Source: Setaria digitata
Taxonomy: Eukaryota > Nematoda > Chromadorea > Rhabditida > Setariidae
Direction of reading: 5' to 3'
DNA length: 64,000 bases
NCBI GenBank assembly: GCA_003640385.1
Contig: RCAB01000003.1
Coordinates: forward strand, 620,001-684,000
Part shown: positions 13,701-26,150 of the stretch, one piece after another
Numbering within the stretch: position 1 is the stretch's first letter
Layout: each line of letters opens with the position of its first letter
Notes under the pieces: generated by a model
Databases searched by the model: none
Seen by the model: the letters and a program-made list of their open reading frames with translations, nothing else
Told to the model about the DNA's origin: nothing
Translations under genes and position numbers: made by a program

Positions 13701-16700
13701 TACCGAACGCTTCGAGGACAGGATTTGTTTGAACGATCTGATCCTCCAAAGTTACTTTCTTCTTGGACGACTGGTCAGGTGCTGGCTCTCCACCTGCAGC
13801 CTTATCCTTGGCTTTTGCAGCTTCTTGCTGGGATGCTCCTACGGTTGCGAAGTAGGCGATAACCTGGAATTGAGCTTTGAGAATATTTAGTTACAATGGT
13901 ATCTCGTCGCAATAATATTAGTTCGCAAAAGTATTAAAGATTTACGATGTTGTGAAATAATTTTATGTGATACAATTACTAATTAGCAGCAATGTAAATC
14001 CGTTAACTCTAGCTTATCAGCAGTAATTTCGGCTAGATTAAAGTTTCCCACAGTAGTTCGTATTTCATTATGATAACAATGATTCACATATTAAAATGCT
14101 GATAAGATAATATATACGCATACTTCATTTGCACAAAATTTATACCCCAAATTAACATTTCAACTCACAGTTTTAAGTTTAATTAATACAAGATATATAC
14201 GCATACTTCATTTACATTAGACGCATATTTTATCATGTGATATGCCACACTTCGTAATCTACTTTAATAAGGAAGGAAAGAAGAAAGAAACCTTTTTGGT
14301 GTTTTCCGTTTTTCCGGCGCCAGATTCACCGGTGATTAGCATTGACTGGTTTTCATGATCGATCAACATGTTCCGGTAAGCTTCATCAGAAACAGCAAAT
14401 AAATGAGGCGGCATTTCAGTTCGTCGTTTACCCATATACATTTCGGCTACAGACGGTTCGTAAATTGGAAGCCTCTTGTACGGATTGATGACAACACAAA
14501 ACAGTCCCGAATATGTCTAGAAATAAAATTTATACCCCAAATTAACATTCATCTTCCTGATAAGACTGTGCTCACGTCAGCAAATTTATTTGTAATTTTT
14601 TCATCTACTTTTAAAAAGAAAGCTACATGACAGATGCGATTATCTTTCAATTATCATTCGATGCAAAAGGTATCTCTGATAATATTATAATGATTATTAT
14701 CACTTATACTTACAATCATTTTTTCATGAGAAAAAAAAGACAGAAGAAGTGACTTGCCTTAGAAACACCTGCTGAAATAAAACAGGTCATATATTAAGTT
14801 TCCAGAAAAGGACTTACATAAATCAGCATCTGACCATAGCGTGCTCGCAAATTGTGGAGGACAGAAGCGTCATTTAAGAAAGTAAGATTTGACATGTCTT
14901 CTGTTTTCTCAAATTTCGGTGGATTCATTTCTTGCACAATTTCTGCTTTTAACGTTACCTGTAAAAAAAAAAAACAGAAATTAATGACTAGCTGAAATTG
15001 TGTGAATGGCTAATAATTGGAAGTTAACATCTAATGAAGCAGTAATTAACATTTTAATTTGTATTTTTAAAAGTCTCATTTTACTACGTTGCTGTTTTTA
15101 ACAGTTTTATTTATAAAAATATTGGCATATGTTAATATTAATAGTTCAACTTTCTAAAAGGGAAAAAGAAAAAAATAACTGAATTATTGTAATTAAATCT
15201 CTCTCTAAACAGCTTTAAAATAATTGAAGTTTAATTAAAGCAAAATCTCTCTTGTTTCAAAAAGTTGAATTATTATTTTTGATATTAAAAGAGCAGGAGC
15301 AAAAGTTCCTTAAAGATTTTATTAAAATATCAATGTTATCAAAAAAAAAAATTAATCTGAAGAAGGTAATCAAATTATCCTCGCTTAAAAAAGTTTTCTC
15401 TCAAGTTTTTTACTCTTTAAGATCCACAAAGTATAGAAATTTTCAAAAGCGAGACCTCATTTCCACGAACAGTAACTGCAGTGACTGAGTCACCTTTGCT
15501 TGATTTAATTTCCGCAGCAATATAACCATCTTCCGGGTCCGGAACCCATACATTTTTCTTTGAGTCGTAAGGTTTCGATTGGTCCTGAAGGCAAAACAAT
15601 AAATGAAGCTCCAGAATTATTCATTTTGTTGTTTGTATTAAAGTAAAGCAGAAGGTGCTGCCCTTTAACATTGGAGTTTCTTCAGTCGTCATCTTTTCAA
15701 TAATGATAATTTCAGCTGATCAAGGATGACTGAGTAGTAATCGACTGATAATGTAACTGCAGAATTACCTTATAAAAACCTTATAAACAAACAAGGAAAG
15801 AGCATCGACAGATAGAAATTAAATATTTCATAGTTGTAAACTGTGATAAATTTGGTTGCATTTCTTCTACATTCTTAACGAAACATAGGTCGATGAAATA
15901 TTTAATTAATAGATTGCTAATGAATAAATTGAAACTTAAAACAATATAAACGAACTATTAACGCCGCGCAATCAGTCCGCATTAATTGTTCATTATAAAA
16001 TAAATTAATACTTCAACTGCAATATTTCCTTTTTTTTTTTCATTTCTGAAAGAAGTTACTTCAGCATTTATTTTTCCAGCGCAGTATGACTGCATTCATC
16101 TCCTCTTCATCTCCAGTTTCTACTTGCAATGTTTTCCGTGAGGATACACGAAGTGCAGCTTGCGTGGGCATCAGAAGCCCTACGTCTAATCACCTACTTG
16201 TCATTTCTTTCCTACCTCTCATTTGTTTGTTTTTACGCATCTTTCTTTCTCCAACTGCTAATTCTTCAATGCTAACGCATTTTTCTCTTAACAAAGTAAA
16301 TAAGAAACTTTCACTTGAATTATTTTCAATCATTCATCACAATACGAGTCGTTACAAAGTTAGTCACATTTTTTTGCTAGCACAAAGCAATTCATAAATT
16401 TCATTCTTTTCATAGAGTTCTACTGCTATTATTGAAATTGAAACTACTGGATAAAACATATATTTTCTTCATTTCAGCTAAATTTCGTCTAAAATCTGAA
16501 AATTTATTTTCCTACCATTGCGAATCCATATACAGCCGTTGAGAGATTATGTAGAAATATATTTTGTTGATTTATTTTCACTCGATATTTATTTGATTAT
16601 TAAGTATTAAGCACAATGTATTGTTTATTGTTGTTTTTATTGTTTTATTGTTATTGGATCAGAACTGGCATTATGCAATGGAGCTACATTAGAAAAGCGA

Positions 16701-17066
16701 TTATGTATATGAGGTATGTGTGATTTATGATGTGCATTAGTGTTTGTTATGTTTATTTATTTGTTCTTATTTAGTTGATTACTTATGTTTATCATGAAGG
16801 CCCACATTTTATACCCTGATACCGATATAGGAAGTAAAAGTAATTACTCGGATTGTGTTACATTTAGAAATGGAACGAGTAAGTAAAATGGATAGGCAAT
16901 AGTGAGTACAAATATTGGTACGAAATAGAATGATGGGATGAAGGTAGAAAAGCAAACTGAATGGAATATAGAATGAAGAAAAAAGAAATTAAAAAAAACA
17001 TACCGCAATCATTTGTTCGCGAGTTTGTCGTAAGTATTGCCATGCCGGATTATTTTCGCAATCCAT
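4764..17066 (-). CDS. unc-54: muscle myosin heavy chain (UNC-54 class)
   Basis: Thick-filament motor of body muscle. Sixteen exons, 5' to 3': 17066-17004, 15584-15456, 14958-14818, 14516-14292, 13863-13599, 13111-12498, 12214-11710, 11437-11191, 10868-10238, 9892-8300, 7956-7665, 7532-7210, 6856-6620, 6427-6251, 5921-5649, 4979-4764. They sum to 1,976 aa; C. elegans UNC-54 is about 1,965. Seen: P-loop GESGAGKT at about 174-181, switch [11 protein letters not shown] in exon 5, switch [11 protein letters not shown] at the end of exon 6, Gly/Lys-rich loop 2 ([12 protein letters not shown]), SH1 region [18 protein letters not shown] in exon 8, one neck IQ region near 820, then an unbroken coiled-coil rod with short Ser/Arg tailpiece. 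The N-terminus ([23 protein letters not shown]) and the HENQS sequence favour UNC-54 over other paralogues, but MYO-1 class is not excluded. Intron 14 has a GC donor. Confidence 0.95.
14135..14549. repeat. 25-bp direct repeat flanking the P-loop exon
   Basis: An identical 25-bp sequence (core TATACCCCAAATTAACATT) occurs at 14135-14159 and 14525-14549, one in each intron beside myosin exon 4 (14292-14516). A second short direct repeat (core TATACGCATACTTCATTT) lies at about 14112-14130 and 14195-14213 in the same intron. Both are non-coding. Confidence 0.8.
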
Positions 17067-20000
17067 GCTTGCAATTTAAATGAAGAACACTTCGGCTATG
17101 ACCGTTGTTGTTGTTTTTATCGTTTTGTTGTTATTGTTGTTGTCGCTATTGTTTGTCGTTGATACTGGATATTAGTTACTGCTACCAGCAATTTCAATTC
17201 AATTAATATTGGAATTGAAATTCGGAACAGATAAACAGGATAAGAAGGGAATTCAGGCAAACCGTATATAAGAGGCCTTCCTTCTCGACCGATAAAATAT
17301 CTGATGGAGTTACCGTCACTGATGCTCCCTTATGTTTGATGCCTTACAGCCTAAGAAGTTGACGTAAAGTGAAGTGAAGTGAAATGCAATCTCTTCGAAT
17401 CCTTTCCTTCTCACTCCAACTTTCCACTTTACAACATACATTGAGATAAACACACATACACACCAATTCACACATACTAATGTAACAGCCGTTCAGCAGT
17501 TCAAACTTGAATTCGAGCTCCAGTTAGAGTCTCAGCCAGAGCTAGAACTAGAGCTCGAGCAAATGCTTACATATATACCAAAACAATGTGCGTTGAATTT
17601 TATATTTATAATGTGGTAGTGGGAGGAGGTAACATCACCAGCCATAAGGAAAAGGGGATGGAAAAAAAGTTATAGCTACAGCTGTTGCTACAACCTAAGT
17701 TGCTCAGTCTATGAGAATCTTTTCAAGAAGAGTCTTAGTCTATGAGAACTGCTATGAGCTGCAATAACAGAGAAATAACAAGAAGGCAAAAAGAGAGAAA
17801 AAACTACCTCTTTTGCTTTTCAGCTTTTTCTACTTATTAAATCTTACTTAAGAACACTTCATCATACAAATACGTGCACACATGCATACACATACACGCA
17901 CACACTCACGCACGCTTACGTAGTTGCTTCATTTCTACCGGACATCTATACTTCCTCGTCCCGAGAGTTACCAGCAACACTTAACAATCATTTTTTTTGT
18001 TTTTTTCCCTCTCTCTTCTGCTGCTCAATTTCCCGTTTATTTTTCCTCCCCCGCTTTATCATTTTCTTTTAAATTTTAACAGCTGTTATCATTGATGCCT
18101 CACCCATCATCTTTTTGTTTCGCATGATTTTCATCTTAAGTATCATATTTTATTGGGGGAATGCGCGATATTTAGAGCAATTCATTTTTTTTTTTTTTTT
18201 TTGAAAAGAAATTTCACAACTGAAACTTTTCACGGAGCTTTCTTAGCATCTTTCTTATTCACTTTATTTAATGCAAATTTTTATCATTATTTACTGGTAT
18301 TAATAATAATTATTACTATCAGTGCACATTATCATTTACTCATTGCTGTTATTTTGTTACTGTCATTGTTATAATGCAATTATTTATCACTATCTTGCCG
18401 GATGATAGCAGGAAAAATTAAAGTAAAATGATAAGAGTTCACAACTAACTTTGTTATTTCTTTGCATCTCCTCCAAAGCAAATATTTTGCTGTTCTTCAC
18501 TTCCAGATTAAAATGAAGAGGGAGGGGAAAAAGATTGCAATGAAACACTGAAGAAACGAGTAACAATTTAATGAAACTTCAGAATTACACAGAGAGCCTT
18601 TTCCAGTTCTTGGAATTTTCGACTCAGCATAACTTATCAGATCCACTCAATTAAACAAATTTTTGAAATAATTAAGCCATTCGAAATGAGTAAGGAATTT
18701 AACCTAGTGTAAGAAAATATATCATAAACTTGAAACAAGCCAGATTAAAAAAATTTGATTCTATAGTAAAAAGAAATTAATTGATTATATTAACAATTTT
18801 TATGTCGCTATCACCTATTGCTTGAAGAAGTAATCCAGAAGTTTTCGCATAAATTAAAATTCGAAGAATGGAAACGAAAGTTACCAGGTTAAAATTTAAC
18901 AGATGAAGGTAGTGGTCGTTTCAGAGAACTTCTTGTTCATAAAGAAATATAAAGCAATTTAAATTTAAGGAAATGAACGACAATATCACAAACTTGAACC
19001 ATTCACAGATGATTAAGTGAAAAATTGAGTTTTTGTAAAAAAAAAAAAATAATTGGATTGGTGCTTCTAACTTCATATGATAATTCGAGAACTTGAAATA
19101 AAATTTGCATAGTTTTTATCTACATCAAGGTGTTCTTTTAGCAAAATTATAATCCATATGCTTAATTTTCGTCAGATTTGAGATGCTCTCTAGTTAATTA
19201 TTTCCTTTTTCCTAAGGAATTTATTAAACAAGAAATTATTATCTCCAGATACAAAAATAAACCCTGTAATCTACTTATTCATTGTAATTATAGAAATTTA
19301 CAGGATCTCATTGATACAAGTTTACATATATTTAAATGTGCTTGTAGATGTATTGGGATAAGCACTAACACTTATCACAGCTTATCATCAACATTGGTTT
19401 TCACCTAAGCTAAAAAAAATATCGTCGCAGCAGACTTCTTCAATTGTATACTTTTTTTGCTCGTAGTAATAAATAATTACGAAAGTTCCTGTTTTTCTAT
19501 GTATTTCTTCAGCAAAAATGGAAAGAAGAAACTTCGGAAGAAATGAAATAGCAAAATAAAAAATTATTTTATAACAAAAGTATTAATTATCTCTTTTTTT
19601 TCTCCCTCTAAATAACGCAACTCTTGAAAAGAAAAAAAGACGAAGTAGCAAAATAAAAAACGAATTTGATAGTTATGAGTGAAATGCAATAGTTTTAGGT
19701 GAAAAACAAGTTTTTATTAACAGCTATAGCATGAAAACTTATGCGATGTAATAGAAATTTTCACAACAGTTGTTTCAATCTCTTTCCCTGTGCATCTTAT
19801 TTCAGCACAGATTTAAGGGAAGTGAAATTTTCGCTTTTAAAATTCAATCTGTTAAATTGGCGTTTCCTTCCGTTTGTTTTCAAACTCTTTTAAAAACTTT
19901 CTCAGCACTTTGTATTTTTTTTATTTGCATTTTTTTTTATTCTGAAATTTTTATAAATTTTATCTCAAATAGCTAAAGACTTCTCTTTGTAGCTAGTTCT

Positions 20001-22245
20001 AAGATTGAAGATTAAATTTTTTTCTTTAATTTAAGAAAAACTTCTGATTGTATTGAGTTCATTGGGTGGTAACATAATTGATAGAAGTTCTGTTCTCACT
20101 GTGGAATTTTTTCTCCTTCTGCACCCTCTTTGAATGCTAGCAAAATTTCAAGTAGCTTTTATTAAGCACAACAATTTCAACAGTTCAACTCTCCCACCAG
20201 GTCATTGCATAGCAATCATTTTTCAGTGACTTTCTCGAGAAATTTGATTCAAATTTATGGCTTATTTGAAAAAAAAAAAAGAAAAAAAATGACTGCTTAC
20301 CAGATGTTTTGATGCAAAAATTACATTACAGTTTGAAGAAAAATTTTTGAAATTACTTATTTTTCGGAAAGGTCCGAATAATTTCAAGTCAATGAAGACG
20401 AAAGTGGAAGGAACAGAAAGCTGAAACAAATTCAAAATAAGGTAGAACATTTTCAAGTTTTTAATGACATTAAATCTGCTGTTTTAAAATTTAATATTAT
20501 ATTTAAAAAATTGTTTTTATAACACAACCACACTTATCAATGATCAAGAACAAGTTATATTAGATGGGACGTATAAAAAAAAATACACTTCAACTTATAA
20601 AAAGTACAATACGATTATCCTGAAATTACTTATCAGCATTTCTTCTTCCTTAATATCTCGTTCCTGGACAGGTTGCTGCAAATACAACAGTGGTAAGAGG
20701 ATAAGTGCTTTTTCTTGGAACTAATCCACATAATAAAATAAAGAATTTTAAAAATTCTAAGCAACTGTTATTTCCTTTCTCGCATACATCGATCTGTAGT
20801 TTACAACGTTAGCTTTAAATTGATTAAATTTACAAATGGAAAATATAAATTCACAAAATGTCACTTAGAACTGCAATGTAACATATACATCTATGCTTCA
20901 GGTATTTAATAATGTTAAACTCAAACTTAAAATACCAAAGGAAGACGGCTAGCACTTTTTTTTTCAGGAAATTTCGTAGTCTAAAAAGCTGAAATTATAT
21001 AAAAAGTATTAAAGCCGAATTTCAAATATTAGAGGTGAAAATATAAATAACAGCATGTTATATAAAGAAAGAAAATATAAAGAACAAAATAGAAACAGCA
21101 TGCTGAAAAATGAAATAGAACTTGGGGCTTTTTCAACCTAACACATTACTTGATGGCGATATTCGAACATAACGATAATGGGAATGAAATTTCTGACATC
21201 GAAATATTTTTTCTTCTGTCTCTAAATTTTATTGAAATTATTACTTTAAGAAAACAAAGGGGAGGAAAGCTGTTAGTGAGGAATTAGATGTGGAAGGTTA
21301 AATGATTAAACTATAATTACCATAAACTAACCCGTTAAAAATATGCATATAAATAAATAAAAAAATATAGAAGCACCATTAGAATGTATAATTCGTAATA
21401 GTCAACTTGAATTGTTGGGTAGCTTTTGTTTGATTAAATTACAGATAATTAGAAAGATCATATGATTAACACAAGGGATCAGTGATAAGACCGCTGAGAA
21501 ATGCAAGTACTTTTGTTCAATTTTAAACAAATCCCACAGTAACTTTTAATTCATTATTAAAAGGCAGAAAGTCTGTAGAATTTTGAACCATTCATTATAG
21601 GACAAAACTCAACAACTCTTTTTTTAAACAAGTGGTTTCAAAATTTTATTGCACATAGTTTCGGACTCATTCTTCTCCTTATTAAAAATACATAAAAGTT
21701 CGTGAAATAATACATATTCATACGATAAAATTCATCCGTCAAACTTTTAAACTCTAACAAACATCGGTATGTCAGGTAACTTTAGGAAACTATGAAAAAA
21801 TAAGAATCTGTTGTTAAAATAGCAGTAAAAGTGTGTGTGAAACTTCAACATATGTATATATACTGAAAAATATCATTTTTTGTGGATATTAATGTAACAA
21901 AGAATGTAAATTTCCATGCACATAGATGTATATATTAATTACAACTCAACATATTGATGAGTTTTCACTCGAGATTTGAAGCAAACAAGAGAAAGTATAT
22001 CAGAAATTTGAAGGAAGGTATTTCAGGATTTAGAAACTGTTGCAAAATTAGCATCAAAATATGAAGTTAAGAAATTTCGTATTGTAAACAAATTGAAGCC
22101 ATGACTTGCATCGTCACCGGAATGTGCAGTATAAAAGGACATCCAGGACCGGAAAACAATTCTATCCAAAGATAAAAAAGGCATCAAGAAAAGCAATGCA
22201 TGGACGGTAAACGTGGTTTCTCATACAACATTTTCTGGATGCCTA
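17067..22245. other. long AT-rich intergenic region, myosin 5' flank
   Basis: About 5.2 kb upstream of the minus-strand myosin with no convincing exon. Near the gene it has a minus-strand TATA-like TTATATAC at about 17262-17270, some 200 nt from the ATG, and a GAGCTC/AGAGCT-rich patch at about 17510-17562. CA-rich simple sequence lies at about 17450-17470 and 17873-17920. A run of T lies at about 18187-18202. The rest is AT-rich with only short chance reading frames. Muscle enhancer elements are expected here by function, but I could not identify any. Confidence 0.5.
17510..17562. repeat. AGAGCT/GAGCTC-rich low-complexity patch
   Basis: Degenerate repetition of hexamers such as GAGCTC, GAGCTA and AGAGCT about 450 nt upstream of the myosin start codon. 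It could be simple-sequence drift or a cluster of factor sites; nothing in the sequence decides. Confidence 0.4.
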
Positions 22246-22378
22246 TTAGCTCTCGAACGCTTTCCGTTCATCCGGATCACTACTGCTTCCGCAAGGTCCA
22301 GTCCGGAGCTTTAGATTCTCATCTGGAAACTTAACGGGTTGACGCACGGCGATTCCCGGACAACACTTCAACGCACAT
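22246..22378 (-). CDS. possible terminal exon of unknown gene
   Basis: On the minus strand a TTTAG acceptor (just above 22378) opens a frame of 43 codons to a TAA at 22246-22248. The product has a protein-like composition (CALKCCPGIAVRQPVKFPDE, then LKLRTGPCGSSSDPDE) in a patch visibly richer in G+C than its surroundings. It starts in mid-codon, so it would need an upstream exon between here and the start of the plus-strand gene at 22842; a candidate open minus-strand segment lies near 22610-22680 but has no clean junction. No family is recognised. It could be a real last exon, a relic or chance. Confidence 0.3.
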
Positions 22379-22831
22379 CTAAATCACTCGTCACAACCGT
22401 TCAATGCAATGTATCTTTTCAATTTTCATCCATCCTTGCTCTCTCTTCATTTGCTGCATTACTCTTTTCTTATTTTCATCTACAGCTAAAAAGACCTCAC
22501 TATTTTCATAGTTTCTGAATCTCCGCCATATACTCCACACACCACTATCTTTATTAATCAATATTTTCTTCCAAATTATCGCACTATTTCTATGAATTAT
22601 TCGGTTGTGGCGAGCACTGTTACCGGTTCATTTGTATTCAAAATCGGAAAAGTCGTCCGGATTAATTGTGTACTTGATGCGTTTGGTTATCCATCCGTCA
22701 GTTGCGCTCACGTATTTCATTTAATAGTACGTCGATATACACGCTTAATTATTAGAACCGAATGGCTTTTGTTTATCGACACATCAGGTTTGTTGTGTTG
22801 ATCAGTTCGGTCACGGATTTTAATGCTTCTC

Positions 22832-22841
22832 GTTTCTTTAG
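22832..22841 (+). promoter_or_regulatory. trans-splice acceptor before unknown gene
   Basis: CGTTTCTTTAG sits immediately before the ATG at 22842, the usual form of a nematode spliced-leader acceptor with no 5' UTR left. It supports the start chosen for the 520-aa protein. The leader itself is not in the window. Confidence 0.6.
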
Positions 22842-25800
22842 ATGGATGATACATGCAGAAGACCGATTTTTACGCAGGAAGAGATTGACAAGGAATTGAA
22901 ACGTATAGTGTTATTGGATCGAATCCTTGCTGAAAGTGGCGCTTTGACATTGAAGAAGCTGCATAGTCTCGTGAATGAAATTGACAAGGTAATGACTTGG
23001 AATCTGTCTCTTCCAACAGATAGATATTAGGGAGTGTCTTGTGTATTTCACATTAAGTCCTCCTGTAGCAGTTCGTTCTTCTAAAGTAATGCGATATCAT
23101 ATGTAAATAAAATTCAGTGATCGACTAATTCTTCCGAAATCCATATATTTTTTAAGATTTAAAAGCTTACTATTTCAGGGAAATAATTTCAAAAATTTGA
23201 GTGATCTGACGACATTCATCGGGTTGCGTACTAATATTTTCGAAATATCATTCGATCTTGTCCGGAATCATTCACAAGAATTTCGAGAAATGTTCGGATA
23301 TGTGGTCAACTTCCTGTGTAACATGGATCACTCAGAAAGTGATATAGATATTCTAATGCAAGTGATCAGTCGGTTTAATACTGTTAGTATACCCTTTTTC
23401 TTCTTTTTTTTATGCGGGCGCCATTACTGTGGAACATTCAGCTTTTTCATTAATTTTCCCATCAGCAGAGTGATGTTTGCTGACAAATAGTTTAAAAGAT
23501 AAACTTTCTTTTTTATTCCATGATACTGTGCTTTATAAGTTTGGCATTATTGAGAGTAATGAAACTTCTTCAGATTTATAGCAACAGGTGGACTAGAGGT
23601 CTGGGGGACAAACTGAATGCTGAGATTTTTTGATCGGTAAGTAACTATTTTTCGTCTCGTAATGCTGATTTACAGATAGTTGTACAGGAGATTGGGAACA
23701 GCAAAAAAGAAGTACGCCAGTTTTTAGAGCAGCATAAAAACTTCTTCATTTTGTACCCAAACGATATCGTTATTCTCAGTCCCGCTTGTCTGGAAATTCC
23801 TTCAGTATGGGAACGTAGTGCCTTACCTACTTACAGTAATGCTATAAGGTAATTTATATAACAGCATGAATACTTATTCAATTATGAATACTGTATACTG
23901 GTATTAAAACAGTATAAATATTTAATTTAGTGGTTTATATAACAATATGAACAATTATATCCGATTTAACTTTAAATATATATAAAAATATTAATGTTTT
24001 CAAAGAACTGTGACCATTTATGTCATATTATGTTAACTTAGTTAACTAGCATTTAAATCGCCACAGTACTGTTAATTTCCTAGTTTTACTAGATTTTTAT
24101 ACTAAAATTTTCCTTTACATAGAACTTGTCTAATCCTCACTGAAGTTGTAATTGAGAAATTCTAAAATGTTTTAGGTATGATAAAAGCATTGTTTTGAGC
24201 GGTGTAGGCAGGGTTGTTAGTGCAGTAAGCAGCACAGGATATATCAAAATTGAAATAATTCGAGGACCATGGACAACACAGACGGTGTTTGGCTTAAGCA
24301 AGAATGTATCAAATGAAGTGAATCTAGCAAATAAATATCCCGTCGGAACACTGGTAAGCTAGTGGAGCTTTCGTTTAAACTTTAAACATTATCAAAGTTG
24401 TCGTACGATAGAAGTTGGTATGTCGAGTTTTTATGTATCAACTATTTTTGACGGTTCAATTGCTTTAATTAGAAGCAATACCATCAAAGCTTATATTTAC
24501 TGTAAATTCTCAAAATTTTCACTAGTCATTGGAATCTCAGCAGTCATTCACAAAACATGGATAATGCCTGAATGATTTCTGAAAAATATACGATTAAACA
24601 CAATGGATGCAGTTTTCAAAATCGAAGTGAAGAATATGAGAATTAGCCGATTCTCGAGATCTTTGACAAAATAGGTTTTGAGGAAGATTTGTACAGTTTA
24701 ACTGTTTAACTTAAATTTTGCTTACATTTTTGTAGGTGAAAATTTTGGCGTATCGTGCATACGAAGCAGCTCATCCTTGGACAGCTACGAAAGTATTTCT
24801 AGCAGATGACCGTGATGACATATGGTGTGTCGGAGAAACTGGGAGGATGGACAGATTGCTTAAAAAATATCAGTGTATGTTAAGGCATCTTGATTACATC
24901 AGGTTTGCATAATTTTCAAATAAGGTGAAGGATGAGTCTCACATGGTAAATACTGACCCTGCTGTTGCAGTGCACAGAATTGGAAGTGGTAGTAACGTTG
25001 TAGCTGCAGAAGGCACCGAAACGGAATCGATTAATACTAGTCCAGTTCGAGAGTTCAAAACACAATCAGTTAGGTGCAATATGAGTCCAAAACTTGCCAA
25101 ATTAGTTAATGGAGAAGCAGAAGAAGTTGGGACATTTGGTACAAACTCTGCCGATACTGAAGTGGAAATGGCAAGGTGTTGGAAATTTTATAGCGATGTT
25201 ATCCATGACGAGGTCAAAAAAATCCAGGAAGTGGATGAATGTTTGCGTGATGGACCAAAAACATTTCGGCAAATATTCGACAAGCTTATCGAAGGGTAAT
25301 GACTGTAGTAATTTATGATGGATCATATTTATTTAGCATTTAGCAAGCAGCCGTTATAAGTGCAAAAGTCCTATTTTGTCTTTGCGTACTACCTTACTGC
25401 TAGAAACCTGTATTACAAAATGTGAATGAAATATAGGATCTTGAATATTGTCCTTTATTTCTTAGATTAATTATTTGCTATTTGAGCTTAATGGTAATGT
25501 CATGCTTTGAAAATCTAAATTGTCCCTTTCAGGGACACTTTTGCTTATTACTCTTACATGGTTGATTTTGTCATTGTTCGCTCACATCTATATGAAATTT
25601 CAAAAGACCATGTTTATATGAGAAGAGACGTATTTCGTAAGGAAATGCTCAAATTTCTTCGCTATATCGACGAAAAGTCCAAAGAAAACGTTACCGTAAA
25701 CACGTTGCGTAAATTGATTAATGTACTTGTTTCCTGTTTCATCCAAACTTAAAAATTGAATTGTCGGAAAAATTATTTCTAAAATTAATCAGAAAGCATG

Positions 25801-26150
25801 AAATCTTGGGTTTGCAAAACTAAGATGATTTCCTTTTCTTTTTTCATAGTAGCAGTCAATATCTTCATACTGCAAACAGGTGTTGAGAAAGAGTGAAGAA
25901 CTCATTTGCGCTGCAAGAAAATACTAGATTGTGATCATTATAGGCGAGCGATATCGATTTTGCGGAAGAACTGCTGAATTATGCGGGAAGTGCTGATGCC
26001 TTCCTAAAATTCATCGAAAACCACACATCGCTCATTGAATTAGCTGAAGCTTTCGGTGAACAGTTCATCTTTTTGAGGGGTACTTACATTACCGAACATG
26101 ATATTTTCGTGCCTAAATTTCACTTCCCACGGCTCCTTTCTAATCGCTGA
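22842..26150 (+). CDS. unrecognised protein with two related modules
   Basis: Eight exons keep frame to give 520 aa: 22842-22988, 23179-23382, 23676-23848, 24176-24353, 24736-24874, 24971-25295, 25533-25722, 25944-26150 (TGA). The ATG follows directly on TTTCTTTAG, a trans-splice type acceptor, which fixes the start. The N-terminal half (about 14-165) and C-terminal half (about 330-505) look like diverged copies: each has a paired-helix start, then LRTNIFEISFDLV / VRSHLYEISKDHV, then FLCNMDHSE / FLRYIDEKS, and ends in FLEQHKNFFILYPNDIVILS / FIENHTSLIELAEAF...FIFLRG. The last element resembles a winged-helix hairpin. Between them is a beta-rich segment (GVGRVVSAVSSTGYIKIEII, PWTATKVFLA) and a polar linker. 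No catalytic motif is seen. Function unknown; a nucleic-acid-binding or adaptor role is only a guess. Confidence 0.75.

Noticed and set aside
13567..13890. Plus-strand open frame of 107 codons
   Set aside because: Complement of myosin exon 5, which encodes switch I.
22592..22801. Plus-strand 69-codon frame upstream of the 520-aa gene
   Set aside because: Ends before the trans-splice acceptor, has no donor, and its residues are hydrophobic AT-type; it probably is not translated.
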